Below are positions 42,079 to 51,211 of a DNA stretch of 64,000 nucleotides, piece by piece. Under the pieces are notes generated by a model. That model was not told the origin of the DNA. It was given only the letters and a program-made list of their open reading frames with translations, and ran no database searches. The position numbers and the translations under genes were made by a program. The DNA comes from JBCCGI01 sp039029355 (GTDB taxonomy: Bacteria; Planctomycetota; UBA1135; GCA-002686595): assembly GCA_039029355.1 (NCBI GenBank), contig JBCCGI010000019.1:1-64000 (forward strand), written 5' to 3'. Positions within the stretch are counted from its first letter, which is position 1; the number at the start of each line of letters is the position of its first letter.

Positions 42079-44643
42079 ATGGACGCCGACGGCTTCCGCC
42101 GCGTGCGCGCGGCCTTCGAAGCGGCGCTGAACCTCGCGCAGGACGAGCGCGCGCCGTTCCTGGCGCGCGAGCTCGGCGACGCCGACGAGCTGCGCGGCGA
42201 GGCCGAGCGCATGCTGGCCGCGCACGGCACCGCCGCGACGTTCCTGCGGCCGCCCGGCGACGACACGCTCGCGAGCGCCCATGCGCGCGCCGCGCCCGCG
42301 CTCGCCCTGACGCCCGGCGCGAGCGTCGGCGACTTCGAGCTCCTGCGGCCGCTGGGCGGCGGCGGGATGGGCGAGGTCTGGGTCGCGCGCCAGCGCAACC
42401 CCGAGCGCACGGTCGCGCTGAAGGCGCTGCGCGCCGGCCTGACGACGGAGCGCGCGCGCCGCCGCTTCGCCGAGGAGGCCGAGCTGCTCGCCAAGCTCTC
42501 GCACCCGGGGATCGCGCGCGTGCTGGCCTCGGGCGTGCTCGGCGACGACGACGGCAAAGCCGGCGACGCCCCCCCCCGCCCGTGGTTCGCCATGGAGCTG
42601 GTCCCCGACGCCCGCACCTTCACCGACGCCGCCCGCGCTGCGCCGCTCGCGCGCCGCATCGAGCTGATGCTGCAGCTCTGCGACGCGGTCCACCACGGGC
42701 ACCTGCGCGGCGTCGTCCACCGCGACCTCAAGCCCGACAACGTGCTGGTCGACCCCGACGGCGGCGTGCGCGTGATCGACTTCGGCATCGGCCGCGCGAT
42801 CGACGTCACCGGCGCGACGCAGCCCGAGCTGACGGCCCACGGCGAGGTGCTGGGCACGCTGGCCTACATGAGCCCCGAGCAGATCCGCGGCGAGCGCGAC
42901 CGCGTCGACGTGCGCACCGACGTACACGCGCTGGGCGTGCTGCTGTACGAGGTCCTGAGCGGACGCTCCCCCTGGCGCAGCGATCGCAGCTCGTGGACGT
43001 CGCTCGCGCGCGAGGTGGCGGAGATCGATCCCCCGCCGCCGAGCCGCGCCGGCGAGGAGCTCCCCGGCGTGACGCGTCCGCGGGCGCGCGAGCTGGACTG
43101 GGTCGTCGCGCGCGCCCTCGCCAAGGAGCCCGAGGCGCGCTACGCCTCCGCCGGCGAGCTCGCCGACGAGCTGCGGCGCTTCCTGGCCGACGAGCCCCTG
43201 CGCGCCGGCCCCCCCAGCCTGGCCTACACCGCGCGCAAGTTCGCGCGCCGCAACCGCGCCTGGGTCGCCGGCGGCGCGGTGGCCTTCGCGCTCTTGCTGC
43301 TCGGCTCGGCCGGCACCGCCGGCGGCTGGCTGCGGGCGCTCGACCGCGAGGAGAAGCTCGACGAGGCGCGCCTCGACGCCGAGGAGAAGGCCGCCCGCGC
43401 GACGGCGCTCAACCGCTACCTCGACGGCATGCTGCGCGCCGCCAACCCCTTCGACCAGGCCGTCGGCTCGCGCGGCGAGACGACCATCGCGGAGATGCTC
43501 GACCGCGCCGCCGCCACGCTCGGCAGCGCCTTTCCCGGGCGCCCGCTGCTGGAGGCCGAGACGCGCATGCTGATCGGCTTCACCTACGACGGCCAGGGCC
43601 GTGCCGGCGAGGCGATCGAGCAGTTCGACCGCGCCGCCGAGCTCTTCGAGGCCGCGCTCCCCGCGCGCGCCGCCGACCTGGTGCAGGCGCGGCGCGCCAG
43701 CGCGACCACCCTGGGGCGCGGCGGACGCGCGGAGGACGCAGTCGCGCGGCTGGGCGAGCTGCACGCCTTCGCCGCCGAGCATCTCGGCTCCGAGTCGGCC
43801 GAGCACGCGCGCCTCGCGGTCGACCTCGGCTGGGCGCTGCAGGAGGCCGGGCGCTTCGAGGAGGCGCTCCCGGTGCTGCGCTCGGCCCTCGCCGAGTTCG
43901 AGCGCGCGGGCCGCTGGCCGGCCGTGGCGCAGGCCACGCTCAACCTGGCGCGCACGCTGCGCCAGCTGGGCCAGGTCGACGAGGCGGAGGCCTCCTACCG
44001 CCGGGCGATCGAGCTGCTGCGGCGCGAGTTCGGCCCGCGCGCGCCCAACGTCGGGCTGGCGCTCGGCAACTTCGGATCGTTCCTCTACGCCCAGGACCGG
44101 CTGGAGGAGTCGCGCGAAGCTCTCGCCGAGTCGCTCGCGATCCAGCGCGAGGTGCTCTCCCCGACCCATCCCCTCCTGGGCCAGGCGCTCTCCAACCTCT
44201 CGGGCGTCCTCGCGACCCTCGGCGAGCTCGAAGCGGCCGAGGAGCTCAACCTAGAGGCGCTCGAGGTCCTGCGCGCGGCGCTGGGCGACGACGACGAGTC
44301 CACGGCGAGCGCGCTCAACAACCTGGCCTTCCTGCACAGCGACCTCGGCCGCTGGAGCGAGGCCGCCGACGAGTACGACGCCTTCGCCGACTACCTGCGG
44401 CGGCACCACGGGCCGGACTACTGGCGCGTGGTCCTGACCGACGCCTACGCGGCCGAGTCGCGCGCGATGGCCGGCGATCGCACCGACGCGGCGGAGGAGC
44501 TGGAAGCACTCTACCACCGCGCCGCCGACCTCTTCGGCACGGACGGCGACGCCACCCGCGGCGTGGTGCGCGCCGCGCGCCGGTCCTTCGACGGCCCCGA
44601 GCACGCGGCGCTGCGGGCGCCGTGGGAGGCGCGCAAACCCTAG
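42079..44643 (+). CDS. Hanks-type Ser/Thr protein kinase with C-terminal TPR repeats
   Basis: 854 residues. N-terminal helical segment (1-80), kinase domain with GGGGMGEVW (93-101), Lys115 in VALKAL, HRDLKPDN (214-221), DFGIG (234-238) and SPEQI; all catalytic residues are present. A membrane helix lies at about 390-412 (GGAVAFALLLLGSAGTAGGW). The C-terminal half is a TPR array of the tetratricopeptide-10/12 type (EASYRRAIELLRREFGP, ALGNFGSFLYAQDRLEESRE, ALSNLSGVLATLGELEAAEE, ALNNLAFLHSDLGRWSEAAD). It is expected to phosphorylate the co-transcribed sigma factor or its regulator; this is inference from adjacency. The TPR part could recruit partners outside the cytoplasm. Confidence 0.93.
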   Translation: MDADGFRRVRAAFEAALNLAQDERAPFLARELGDADELRGEAERMLAAHGTAATFLRPPGDDTLASAHARAAPALALTPGASVGDFELLRPLGGGGMGEVWVARQRNPERTVALKALRAGLTTERARRRFAEEAELLAKLSHPGIARVLASGVLGDDDGKAGDAPPRPWFAMELVPDARTFTDAARAAPLARRIELMLQLCDAVHHGHLRGVVHRDLKPDNVLVDPDGGVRVIDFGIGRAIDVTGATQPELTAHGEVLGTLAYMSPEQIRGERDRVDVRTDVHALGVLLYEVLSGRSPWRSDRSSWTSLAREVAEIDPPPPSRAGEELPGVTRPRARELDWVVARALAKEPEARYASAGELADELRRFLADEPLRAGPPSLAYTARKFARRNRAWVAGGAVAFALLLLGSAGTAGGWLRALDREEKLDEARLDAEEKAARATALNRYLDGMLRAANPFDQAVGSRGETTIAEMLDRAAATLGSAFPGRPLLEAETRMLIGFTYDGQGRAGEAIEQFDRAAELFEAALPARAADLVQARRASATTLGRGGRAEDAVARLGELHAFAAEHLGSESAEHARLAVDLGWALQEAGRFEEALPVLRSALAEFERAGRWPAVAQATLNLARTLRQLGQVDEAEASYRRAIELLRREFGPRAPNVGLALGNFGSFLYAQDRLEESREALAESLAIQREVLSPTHPLLGQALSNLSGVLATLGELEAAEELNLEALEVLRAALGDDDESTASALNNLAFLHSDLGRWSEAADEYDAFADYLRRHHGPDYWRVVLTDAYAAESRAMAGDRTDAAEELEALYHRAADLFGTDGDATRGVVRAARRSFDGPEHAALRAPWEARKP

Positions 44644-44674
44644 CGCACAGCCCGGGACACCGCGTCCAACGAAA

Positions 44675-44710
44675 GCGGCCCCCGCGCCGGACATCCAGCG
44701 CGGGGGCCGC
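44675..44710. terminator. Bidirectional hairpin between convergent genes
   Basis: A perfect 13-base GC stem (GCGGCCCCCGCGC and its complement) with a 10-base loop, midway between the kinase stop (44643) and the giant protein stop (44726). It probably serves both transcripts; there is no T-tract on either side. Confidence 0.6.
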
Positions 44711-44725
44711 GAAGCGCTGCGGTCC

Positions 44726-47700
44726 CTAGCGCGAGGCGACCGGCGCCTGGCGCACCTGGCAGTCGTCCGGGACGCCGTTGCCGTCGAAGTCCGTCGAGGT
44801 GCCGGTGGAGATGTCGCAGGCGTCGGGGATCCCGTTGCCGTTGCAGTCCGCCGTCAGCCCCAGCAGGATCTCGAGGTAGTCCGGCTGTCCGGTGCCGTCG
44901 CAGTCGTGGGCCTCGTCGTAGCCGCGGTCGAGGCCAAAGCCGGTGACGCGCGCCTCGCCGTCGAGGTCGAGCTCGCCGGGATCGGCCACGAAGGCCGGGT
45001 CGCCCGCGTCGACCGCGGGGGAGCCCAGGGTGAGGTGGAAGTCGCCGCCGGCGAAGTCCACGAAGAGCGGGTCGAGCCCGTCGTTGCCGGTGCCGCCGAG
45101 GGCGCCGGTCCAGCCGGTGACCGTGGAGTGGTCGATGAAGCCGGTCTGCATCGCGCCCGAGGGCTGACGGATCTGGCCCGTTTCGCCGAAGCCGGTGCCG
45201 TCCGCGTTGCCCCACAGGACCGAGCTCGCGATCGAGGCCGTGCCGGCGAGGAAGATCCCGCCGCCCTGTTGGCCGGTGTTGCTCGCGAGCGTCGAGTTCA
45301 GCAGCACGAGGTTGCCGCTGAAGCCGATCGAGATGCAGCCGCCCTGGCCGCCGGCGTCGTTGTCGCTCATCAGGCAGCCGCGCATCAACGTGGCCCCGGC
45401 GCCCTGCTCGAAGAGCACGCCGCCCGACGCGACCGCCGTGTTCAGCGTGAAGGCGCAGTTGCGGAACGACGGGGCGCCCGAGGCGCTGTTGAAGACCGCC
45501 GCTCCGTTGTCGGCGGTATTGGCGTCGAAGACGCTGTCGCTCACGTCGGGCGCACCCGCGTTGGCGATGAAGAGCGCACCGCCGGACGGCGCGTCGTTGG
45601 TGGAGAAGCCGCAGCGCTCGATCGTCGGAGCACCGGCACCGCGGTTGTCGAAGGCGCCGCCCGAGGAGCTCGCCTGGTTGCCCGTGAAGGTGCCGTCGGA
45701 CACGCTCAGGGACGAGTCGTTGAAGAGGCCGCCGCCACTCGCCGCGGTGTTCGCGGTGAAGGTCGGCGCGGTCAGCGTCGACGAGGACGAGGAGGTGTTG
45801 AGCAGGCCGCCGCCGAGCCCCTGGCTGTCGTTCTGGTCGAACGTGCAGTCGGAGAAGGTCACGGTGCTGCTCAGGACGCACGCCGCGCCGCCCGCGTCGA
45901 CCGTGGCCGAGTTGAGCTCGAAGGTGCAGCCGTCCACCGCCGGGTCGCTGCCCGACACGTAGAGCCCGCCCGCCGTCGAGGCGGAGTTCATCACGAAGTT
46001 GCAGCCGGCCACCGTGGGCGAGCTGCCGGTGAAGAGCATGAGGCCGCCGCCGGTGCCGGTGGCCTGGTTGCCGTTGAAGGTGCACGCCGTGAACGAGCCG
46101 CCGGAGCCGAAGAGGTGCGCTCCGCCGCCGTTCGCCGAGGTGTTCCCGATGAAGGTCGATGCGGTGACCGTCGAGACGTTCCCGTTGCGGTCGTCGATGC
46201 CGCCGCCCGCCTGGGTCGACGAGTTGCCGTCGAAGGTGCACTGGGTCACCTCGACCGCGGAGTCGCTGCTGGACAGGCCGCCGCCGCGCACGGCGGTGTT
46301 GGCGGTGAAGTCGCAGCCGACGAAGCTCGACTGGCTCTGGACCTCGGTCAGCGCGCCGCCGCCGAGGCTGGCCGCGTCGTTCTGGTCGAAGTCGCAGTCG
46401 GTCGCCGTCAGCGTGGCGCCCCCGGCGATCAGCAGCCCGCCGCCGTCCACGAGACCGGAGTTGGTCGTGAAGGTGCAGGTGTCGAGGTCCACGGTGAGCG
46501 CGTCGGTGAAGAGCGCTCCGCCGCGCTCCGACGAGTTCGACGTGAAGTTGCAGAGCGTGAAGTCCGCGAAGCTGCCCGCGGTGTTGTGGTAGCCGCCGCC
46601 CGCGTTCACCGACCCGTTGCCGGTGAAGTCGCAGGACGCGGCCACGACCGAGGAGCCCTCGCAGGCGAGCCCGCCGCCGGTGGTGGCCGTGTTGCCGCTG
46701 AAGGTGCAGCCGTTCAGCGTGCCCGAGCTCCCGGTACGCAGGAGCAGGCCGCCGCCGTCGATGGTCGCCTCGGACGCGGAGAACACCGTGTTGGTGAAGC
46801 TCGCCATGCCGCCCTCGAAGACCGCGCCGCCGCCCTTGCTGGCGAAGCAGCCGGTGAAGACGCTGTCGGTGACGACCGGCGCGCTGCCCGCGTCGGCGTA
46901 GAGGCCGCCGCCGCGCGTCGCGAGGCCGCTCTCGACGATCAGGCCGGTCAGGGTCGGGCTCGCGTTCTCGAGCGTGATCCCTCCGCCGTTGGTGTCGGCC
47001 GGGAAGGGCCCGTCGGCCGTCCCGCCGCGCAGCGTGAAGCCGTCCAGCACCGCCGTCGCGCCGACGTTCTCGCCGGTGACCACGTGGTACCGGTTGTCGC
47101 CGGTGTTGACGAAGCCCGGCAGGTCGTCACCGTTGACGTCCGCCGTCAGCACGGTGACGTTCGCCACCGGGTCGCGGTCTTCGAGGTTGGTCTCGCCGCC
47201 CACGAATCCGCCGTAGATGCCGACCCCGTCCGCCAGTTGGAAGGTCGCCGTCCGCGGGTCGCCGGAGGTAGCCGCCGTCGGCACGTAGGTGCCCGCCGCG
47301 ACCCAGATCTGCACCTCGGGCGACGACGTGCAGCCGCCGGCCTCGTCGAGCGCGCCCTGCAGGTCGCCGAAGGCGTCGACCCAGCTGGCCCCGGTGCCGT
47401 TGCCCGCGGCGAGCGAGTCGACGTAGAGCACCGGGATCGTCGGCGGCAGCCCGACGTCGACCGTCACGGTGCACTGCTCGGCGAACGGGAAGTCGCCGTC
47501 GTCGATCAGGTCGAAAGTGACGTCGAACGAGCCGACGTCGGCACAGGTCGGCGTCCAGTCGAACTGCGCGACGACGGGGTTGCCCACGGCCGGCAGGGCC
47601 GGCGACATGAAGGCACCGCCGGGAAGTCCGCTGACGCTCAGCGTCACGTTGTCGCCCCCGTTGGGGTCGCTGACCTCGACCGCGAAGGCGAAGGGCTCGC

Positions 47701-50700
47701 CGACGGTCGCGCTGAGGACCTGCCCGCAGGGCGTCACCGGAAGGAACTCGGGCGCGACGTTCGTGCTGACGTCGACCGTGATGTTGCAGTTCGCCTGGGC
47801 CGGGTTCGGGAAGTTGTCCGTCGCCGAGAACGAGATGACGTAGTTGCCCTCGTCCGCGGGCGTCGGCGTCCAGTCGAGCGTCGTCGCCGCCGGGTTGCCC
47901 GCCTGGGGCAGCATCGGGTTCGCCGCGGCACCCGCGGGCACGCCGGTCGCGTCAAGCGTGACCGTCTGCCCGGCGTCGGGGTCCGAGGCCGAGAAGTCGA
48001 GCGACAGCGAGTCGCCCATGAAGAGCACGTACGACTGGCCGCAGGGCGAGGCGCCGTCGAAGGTCGGGGCGGTGTTGGGGAAGCCCTCGAACTCCCACGC
48101 GAAGTAGGAGCCGGTCGTGTAGGCCTCGCTCTGCACCAGGGACTCAGAGGACCCGAAGATCAGGAGGCCCCGCAGGAGGAACGGACCGTCGATCCCGGCC
48201 GAGCCGATCGAGCTCCCGTTGAAGTCGAAGCCGAGCGTGTTGGCGCCCTGCACCAGCGCGGCCGAGCCGGTCGCAAAGCCGATGTCGATGCCGTCGAGCG
48301 TGGAGAGGCTCGCCGTCCACTCGTAGGTGTCGGGCACCTCGATCAGCACGTCGACGTCGATGTGCAGCGTGTCGAACAGGTTGTCGACGTCGGTGTCGAC
48401 GCCGAAGTCCATCCCGGTGCCGGGCACGATGATCGGGTCGTGCTGGAACTCGTTCGCGAGGTACAGCGAGGTGGTGTACGCGCTGGTCGCGGTCGCGACC
48501 GGGAGGATGTCGATCGCCTCCTCCTCGAAGAGCACGACGCGCACCAGCTCGTAGGGCCCGTCGACCCCGTTGTCGAACAGCGTCGCACCGTCAAAGCGCA
48601 GCGACACGGTCTGCGGACCGGCGCCGAGGGTCTCCTCGGCGGTCGCCTGCAGCACGTTGCCCAGGCTGTCGCGGAGCTCGCCGGCCAGACGGTACGTGCC
48701 GGCCAGCGAGATGTTCAGCCCGACGTCGACCACGAGGCTCTCGAAGAGCCCGTCGAGGTTGGTGTCCTCGCCGATGTCCGAGAACGGCCCGGGGATGGTC
48801 GAGACGCTCGCCGACGCGGTAGCCAGCACGAGCGACTCGCGCTCGTAGGTGGCACCGTCGGTCGCCGAGACGGCCACCCGGTAGGTCCCGGACACGGTCG
48901 TCACGCCCAGCGAGCCGCTGTAGATGCCGTCGCCGGCCGCGGCGTCGTCGCCGAGGCCGTCGTCGAGCATCGCCACGGTCGTCGTGGTGTCGTCCGGCAG
49001 CACGACCAGCGCTTCGACGGTGGCGCCGAGCAGCGGCGCTCCCGCGTCGGTCAGCGTTCCGAGCACGACCAGCGGGTCGCCCAGGTTGACGTTCTCCTCG
49101 ACGAAGCCGCCGAAGAGCTCTAGGTCGGTGTCCTCGAGCAGCACGGTCGCCACGTAGCCGACCAGCCCCGACGGCTCGACCACCGACTCGCCGAACACGG
49201 TCACCGTCCACAGCCCGACCTCGGTCGCGTTGAAGTCGAACGACTCGCTGAAGCCGCCGAGGATCTCGCCCTCACCGTAGAAGAGCGCCGGGTCCCCGAA
49301 GGCCGTGTTCTCGTCGTACATCACCCCCGAGGGCGACAGGATCGCCATGTCGAGGTCGCCGGTCGGGTACATCAGCGTGAAGCTCGCCGGGCCGGGGTCG
49401 TCGACCAGGAACGAGAACATCTGCGCCTCGCCCTGCATGATCACGCCCGCCTCGGTCACCGTCATCTGCGCCGGCTCCGAGACGACCGGGCCGCTGTCGG
49501 CGTCGTCCGGCCCCTTCTTCTCCTTGATGCAGCCGATCAGGATGTTGAAGACGCTCTGGGACTTCTCCAGCTGGGTGTGCGTCGCCGATTGATCGGAGAG
49601 CCCCGAGCTCGCATACGTAAAGTTCTGCGTGTACGACAGCGCGTGCACCGACGTCACGGGCACGATCGTGTCGCCCCGGCCGGTCACCAGCAGCAGCGTG
49701 TTGAGGAGCGCGCACTGGAAGAAGCTGGCTGAGAACAGCGAGCAGTCGGGGTCATAGTCCCCCGCCAGCGCGACGTACTTCGTCTTCGCGTTCGAGCCAT
49801 GGGTCGCGTTGTAGACCGCCATGTAGGGCGTGGTGAGCTGCACGCCCGCCGGCCCGGCGAGGACGTTGATCACCACGGTCGCCAGCAGCCCGGTCAGCTT
49901 CAGCGACCCGGCCTGCACCGCGTCGGCCAGCGGGCTGCCCCCGTTGGGCGTTCCGATCTGGACCACCTTCTCGATGTCGTCGTTGCTCTCGGCGTAGTGC
50001 CGCGAGTCGAGCCCGCCCTTGCTGTGGCAGACGAGGATGATCTTCTCGGTCCCCCAGCGCGCCTTCGAGGCCGCGACCTCGGCGCCGATCTTGCCGGCGT
50101 TGCTCTGGATGCTGTCCAGGTTGCCCATGTTGAGGGCGTTGCTGTTGGGCAGGCCGAGGTCGTCGAGGCCCGGCACCCAGACGTCGGTCCACACGCCGCC
50201 GTCGGAGAGGATGCCGTGCGCCATGACCACCGGGCGCGCGACCTCGATCTCGATCGCGGCCCAGTCGATCGCGGTGCACCAGACGTCCTCGCCCGGATTG
50301 GCGACGTCGATCTCGATGCGGATCGTGTTCGGCTCCGGCGTCAGCGTGCCGCCCGGGCCGGGATCCGGCGGGAAGACCAGCCACTCGATCGGGATGTCGA
50401 AGACGTTGAGCTTCCAGGTCTGGTTCGAGCCCGTCAGGTAGGTCTCGTCGACCAGGTTGTCGTTGATGTAGACCTCGTCGCGCTCGCCGTCGGCGAAGTC
50501 GACGTCGAAGGCCGGCATCAGGAGCTTGGCGGTCTCGCCGATGAGGCCGGCCTCCTTCAGCAGCGCCACGTCGCCGACGTGCCGCGTGATCTCGATGTCG
50601 AAGGTGAGCGGGCCGCCGCTCTCAAACGTGCAGCCGGTGTCGAGGCCCGCGCCTCGGTCGACCGTGAAGCGGGCGTCGTTCGCCTCCGGGGCGGAGAAGG

Positions 50701-50830
50701 GCGAGGACGACGTGACGGGGATCTTCGCGTCTCCGAGCGACCGCTCGACGCGGGTCGCGGCCGCCTCCTGCGCGCCCACCGGCGGCGCGAAGAGCGGGAG
50801 AAGCGAGAGGAACGCTAGGGGTAGGCGCAT
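44726..50830 (-). CDS. Giant secreted protein: lipase-like alpha/beta hydrolase joined to Ig-like domains and a right-handed beta-helix
   Basis: 2034 residues. Signal peptide (LPLAFLSLLPLFAPPVGAQ). An N-terminal beta domain precedes a lipase-like alpha/beta hydrolase at about 200-435: HGILSDGG (205-212), nucleophile elbow CHSKGG with Ser270, Asp387 in GRGDTIVP, His418 in SATHTQL; the full triad is visible. Then come pre-peptidase/choice-of-anchor-like beta domains, two repeated DTNLDGLFESLVVDVG-type units, and two Ig/cadherin-like units (SASDPDAGQTVTLDATGVP). A long parallel beta-helix follows, of Pmp/autotransporter style (repeats like CTFSGNTATTGGGLACEG). The end carries DCNGNGIPDACDI-type calcium loops. 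It could be a surface-bound lipase or polyester depolymerase displayed on an adhesin stalk. AGGAG lies 7 bases before ATG 50830. Confidence 0.9.
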   Translation of the reverse strand: MRLPLAFLSLLPLFAPPVGAQEAAATRVERSLGDAKIPVTSSSPFSAPEANDARFTVDRGAGLDTGCTFESGGPLTFDIEITRHVGDVALLKEAGLIGETAKLLMPAFDVDFADGERDEVYINDNLVDETYLTGSNQTWKLNVFDIPIEWLVFPPDPGPGGTLTPEPNTIRIEIDVANPGEDVWCTAIDWAAIEIEVARPVVMAHGILSDGGVWTDVWVPGLDDLGLPNSNALNMGNLDSIQSNAGKIGAEVAASKARWGTEKIILVCHSKGGLDSRHYAESNDDIEKVVQIGTPNGGSPLADAVQAGSLKLTGLLATVVINVLAGPAGVQLTTPYMAVYNATHGSNAKTKYVALAGDYDPDCSLFSASFFQCALLNTLLLVTGRGDTIVPVTSVHALSYTQNFTYASSGLSDQSATHTQLEKSQSVFNILIGCIKEKKGPDDADSGPVVSEPAQMTVTEAGVIMQGEAQMFSFLVDDPGPASFTLMYPTGDLDMAILSPSGVMYDENTAFGDPALFYGEGEILGGFSESFDFNATEVGLWTVTVFGESVVEPSGLVGYVATVLLEDTDLELFGGFVEENVNLGDPLVVLGTLTDAGAPLLGATVEALVVLPDDTTTTVAMLDDGLGDDAAAGDGIYSGSLGVTTVSGTYRVAVSATDGATYERESLVLATASASVSTIPGPFSDIGEDTNLDGLFESLVVDVGLNISLAGTYRLAGELRDSLGNVLQATAEETLGAGPQTVSLRFDGATLFDNGVDGPYELVRVVLFEEEAIDILPVATATSAYTTSLYLANEFQHDPIIVPGTGMDFGVDTDVDNLFDTLHIDVDVLIEVPDTYEWTASLSTLDGIDIGFATGSAALVQGANTLGFDFNGSSIGSAGIDGPFLLRGLLIFGSSESLVQSEAYTTGSYFAWEFEGFPNTAPTFDGASPCGQSYVLFMGDSLSLDFSASDPDAGQTVTLDATGVPAGAAANPMLPQAGNPAATTLDWTPTPADEGNYVISFSATDNFPNPAQANCNITVDVSTNVAPEFLPVTPCGQVLSATVGEPFAFAVEVSDPNGGDNVTLSVSGLPGGAFMSPALPAVGNPVVAQFDWTPTCADVGSFDVTFDLIDDGDFPFAEQCTVTVDVGLPPTIPVLYVDSLAAGNGTGASWVDAFGDLQGALDEAGGCTSSPEVQIWVAAGTYVPTAATSGDPRTATFQLADGVGIYGGFVGGETNLEDRDPVANVTVLTADVNGDDLPGFVNTGDNRYHVVTGENVGATAVLDGFTLRGGTADGPFPADTNGGGITLENASPTLTGLIVESGLATRGGGLYADAGSAPVVTDSVFTGCFASKGGGAVFEGGMASFTNTVFSASEATIDGGGLLLRTGSSGTLNGCTFSGNTATTGGGLACEGSSVVAASCDFTGNGSVNAGGGYHNTAGSFADFTLCNFTSNSSERGGALFTDALTVDLDTCTFTTNSGLVDGGGLLIAGGATLTATDCDFDQNDAASLGGGALTEVQSQSSFVGCDFTANTAVRGGGLSSSDSAVEVTQCTFDGNSSTQAGGGIDDRNGNVSTVTASTFIGNTSANGGGAHLFGSGGSFTACTFNGNQATGTGGGLMLFTGSSPTVAGCNFVMNSASTAGGLYVSGSDPAVDGCTFELNSATVDAGGAACVLSSTVTFSDCTFDQNDSQGLGGGLLNTSSSSSTLTAPTFTANTAASGGGLFNDSSLSVSDGTFTGNQASSSGGAFDNRGAGAPTIERCGFSTNDAPSGGALFIANAGAPDVSDSVFDANTADNGAAVFNSASGAPSFRNCAFTLNTAVASGGVLFEQGAGATLMRGCLMSDNDAGGQGGCISIGFSGNLVLLNSTLASNTGQQGGGIFLAGTASIASSVLWGNADGTGFGETGQIRQPSGAMQTGFIDHSTVTGWTGALGGTGNDGLDPLFVDFAGGDFHLTLGSPAVDAGDPAFVADPGELDLDGEARVTGFGLDRGYDEAHDCDGTGQPDYLEILLGLTADCNGNGIPDACDISTGTSTDFDGNGVPDDCQVRQAPVASR

Positions 50831-50837
50831 TGCAAGG

Positions 50838-50842
50838 CTCCT
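50838..50842 (-). promoter_or_regulatory. Ribosome binding site of the giant protein gene
   Basis: AGGAG on the minus strand, 7 bases before ATG 50830. It confirms this start against the longer open frame to 51016. Confidence 0.6.
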
Positions 50843-50910
50843 GAGATTGGGGGTGAGGCGCGCCCCACGAAGGGGGCCCAAGGGGCCGAAGACACGAGCG
50901 CAGCCCGGAG

Positions 50911-50945
50911 CCGTGCATCGCACGGTCTCCTCTCGTCCGGAGAGG
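50911..50945 (-). promoter_or_regulatory. Two small perfect hairpins in the leader of the giant protein gene
   Basis: CCGTGC-ATC-GCACGG (50911-50925) and CCTCTC-GTCCG-GAGAGG (50929-50945) lie about 80-115 bases upstream of the start, within the 381-base divergent gap 50831-51211. Nothing else gene-like is seen in this gap. They may be leader structure or operators. Confidence 0.25.
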
Positions 50946-51211
50946 CAAGGCGGACCGCATGTGGAGGGGGGGCGCGTCTTTCGAGCGCCAGCGTAAGCGA
51001 GGCGACAGGCGCCCACAAGCGGGCCGCGGAGCGATCGGCGGACACGGGGTTCGGGGCAAGGGGACGCCTAGGAAGGCGCGTGCAAATGCGTGCCCGAGTT
51101 TGCAATCTCGTGTTCGGCGCGAGGCCGAGCACACCGGGACGCGCGCCCCGGCCGGCGGAGGTCTGCGCCCCCTTTTCAAACATTCCGCGGCGGATGCCGT
51201 AAGGCGTGCCC

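Noticed and set aside
44644..44725. The strong hairpin between convergent genes as part of a repeat family or small RNA
   Set aside because: It is not similar to the other hairpins here and its position fits a bidirectional terminator.
39738..44729. A very long plus-strand open frame (over 1600 codons) across the third FG-GAP gene, the sigma gene and the kinase gene
   Set aside because: It is antisense or out of frame to three well-recognised genes and its translation is Arg/Ala/Pro-rich with no domains: a high-GC shadow.
46000..46900. Direct DNA repeats suggesting a variable-number array
   Set aside because: These are degenerate codon repeats of the beta-helix rungs, not near-identical units.
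44906..49123. A 1405-codon plus-strand open frame opposite the giant secreted protein
   Set aside because: It is antisense to clear beta-helix and Ig-like repeats; the composition is typical of an antisense shadow.
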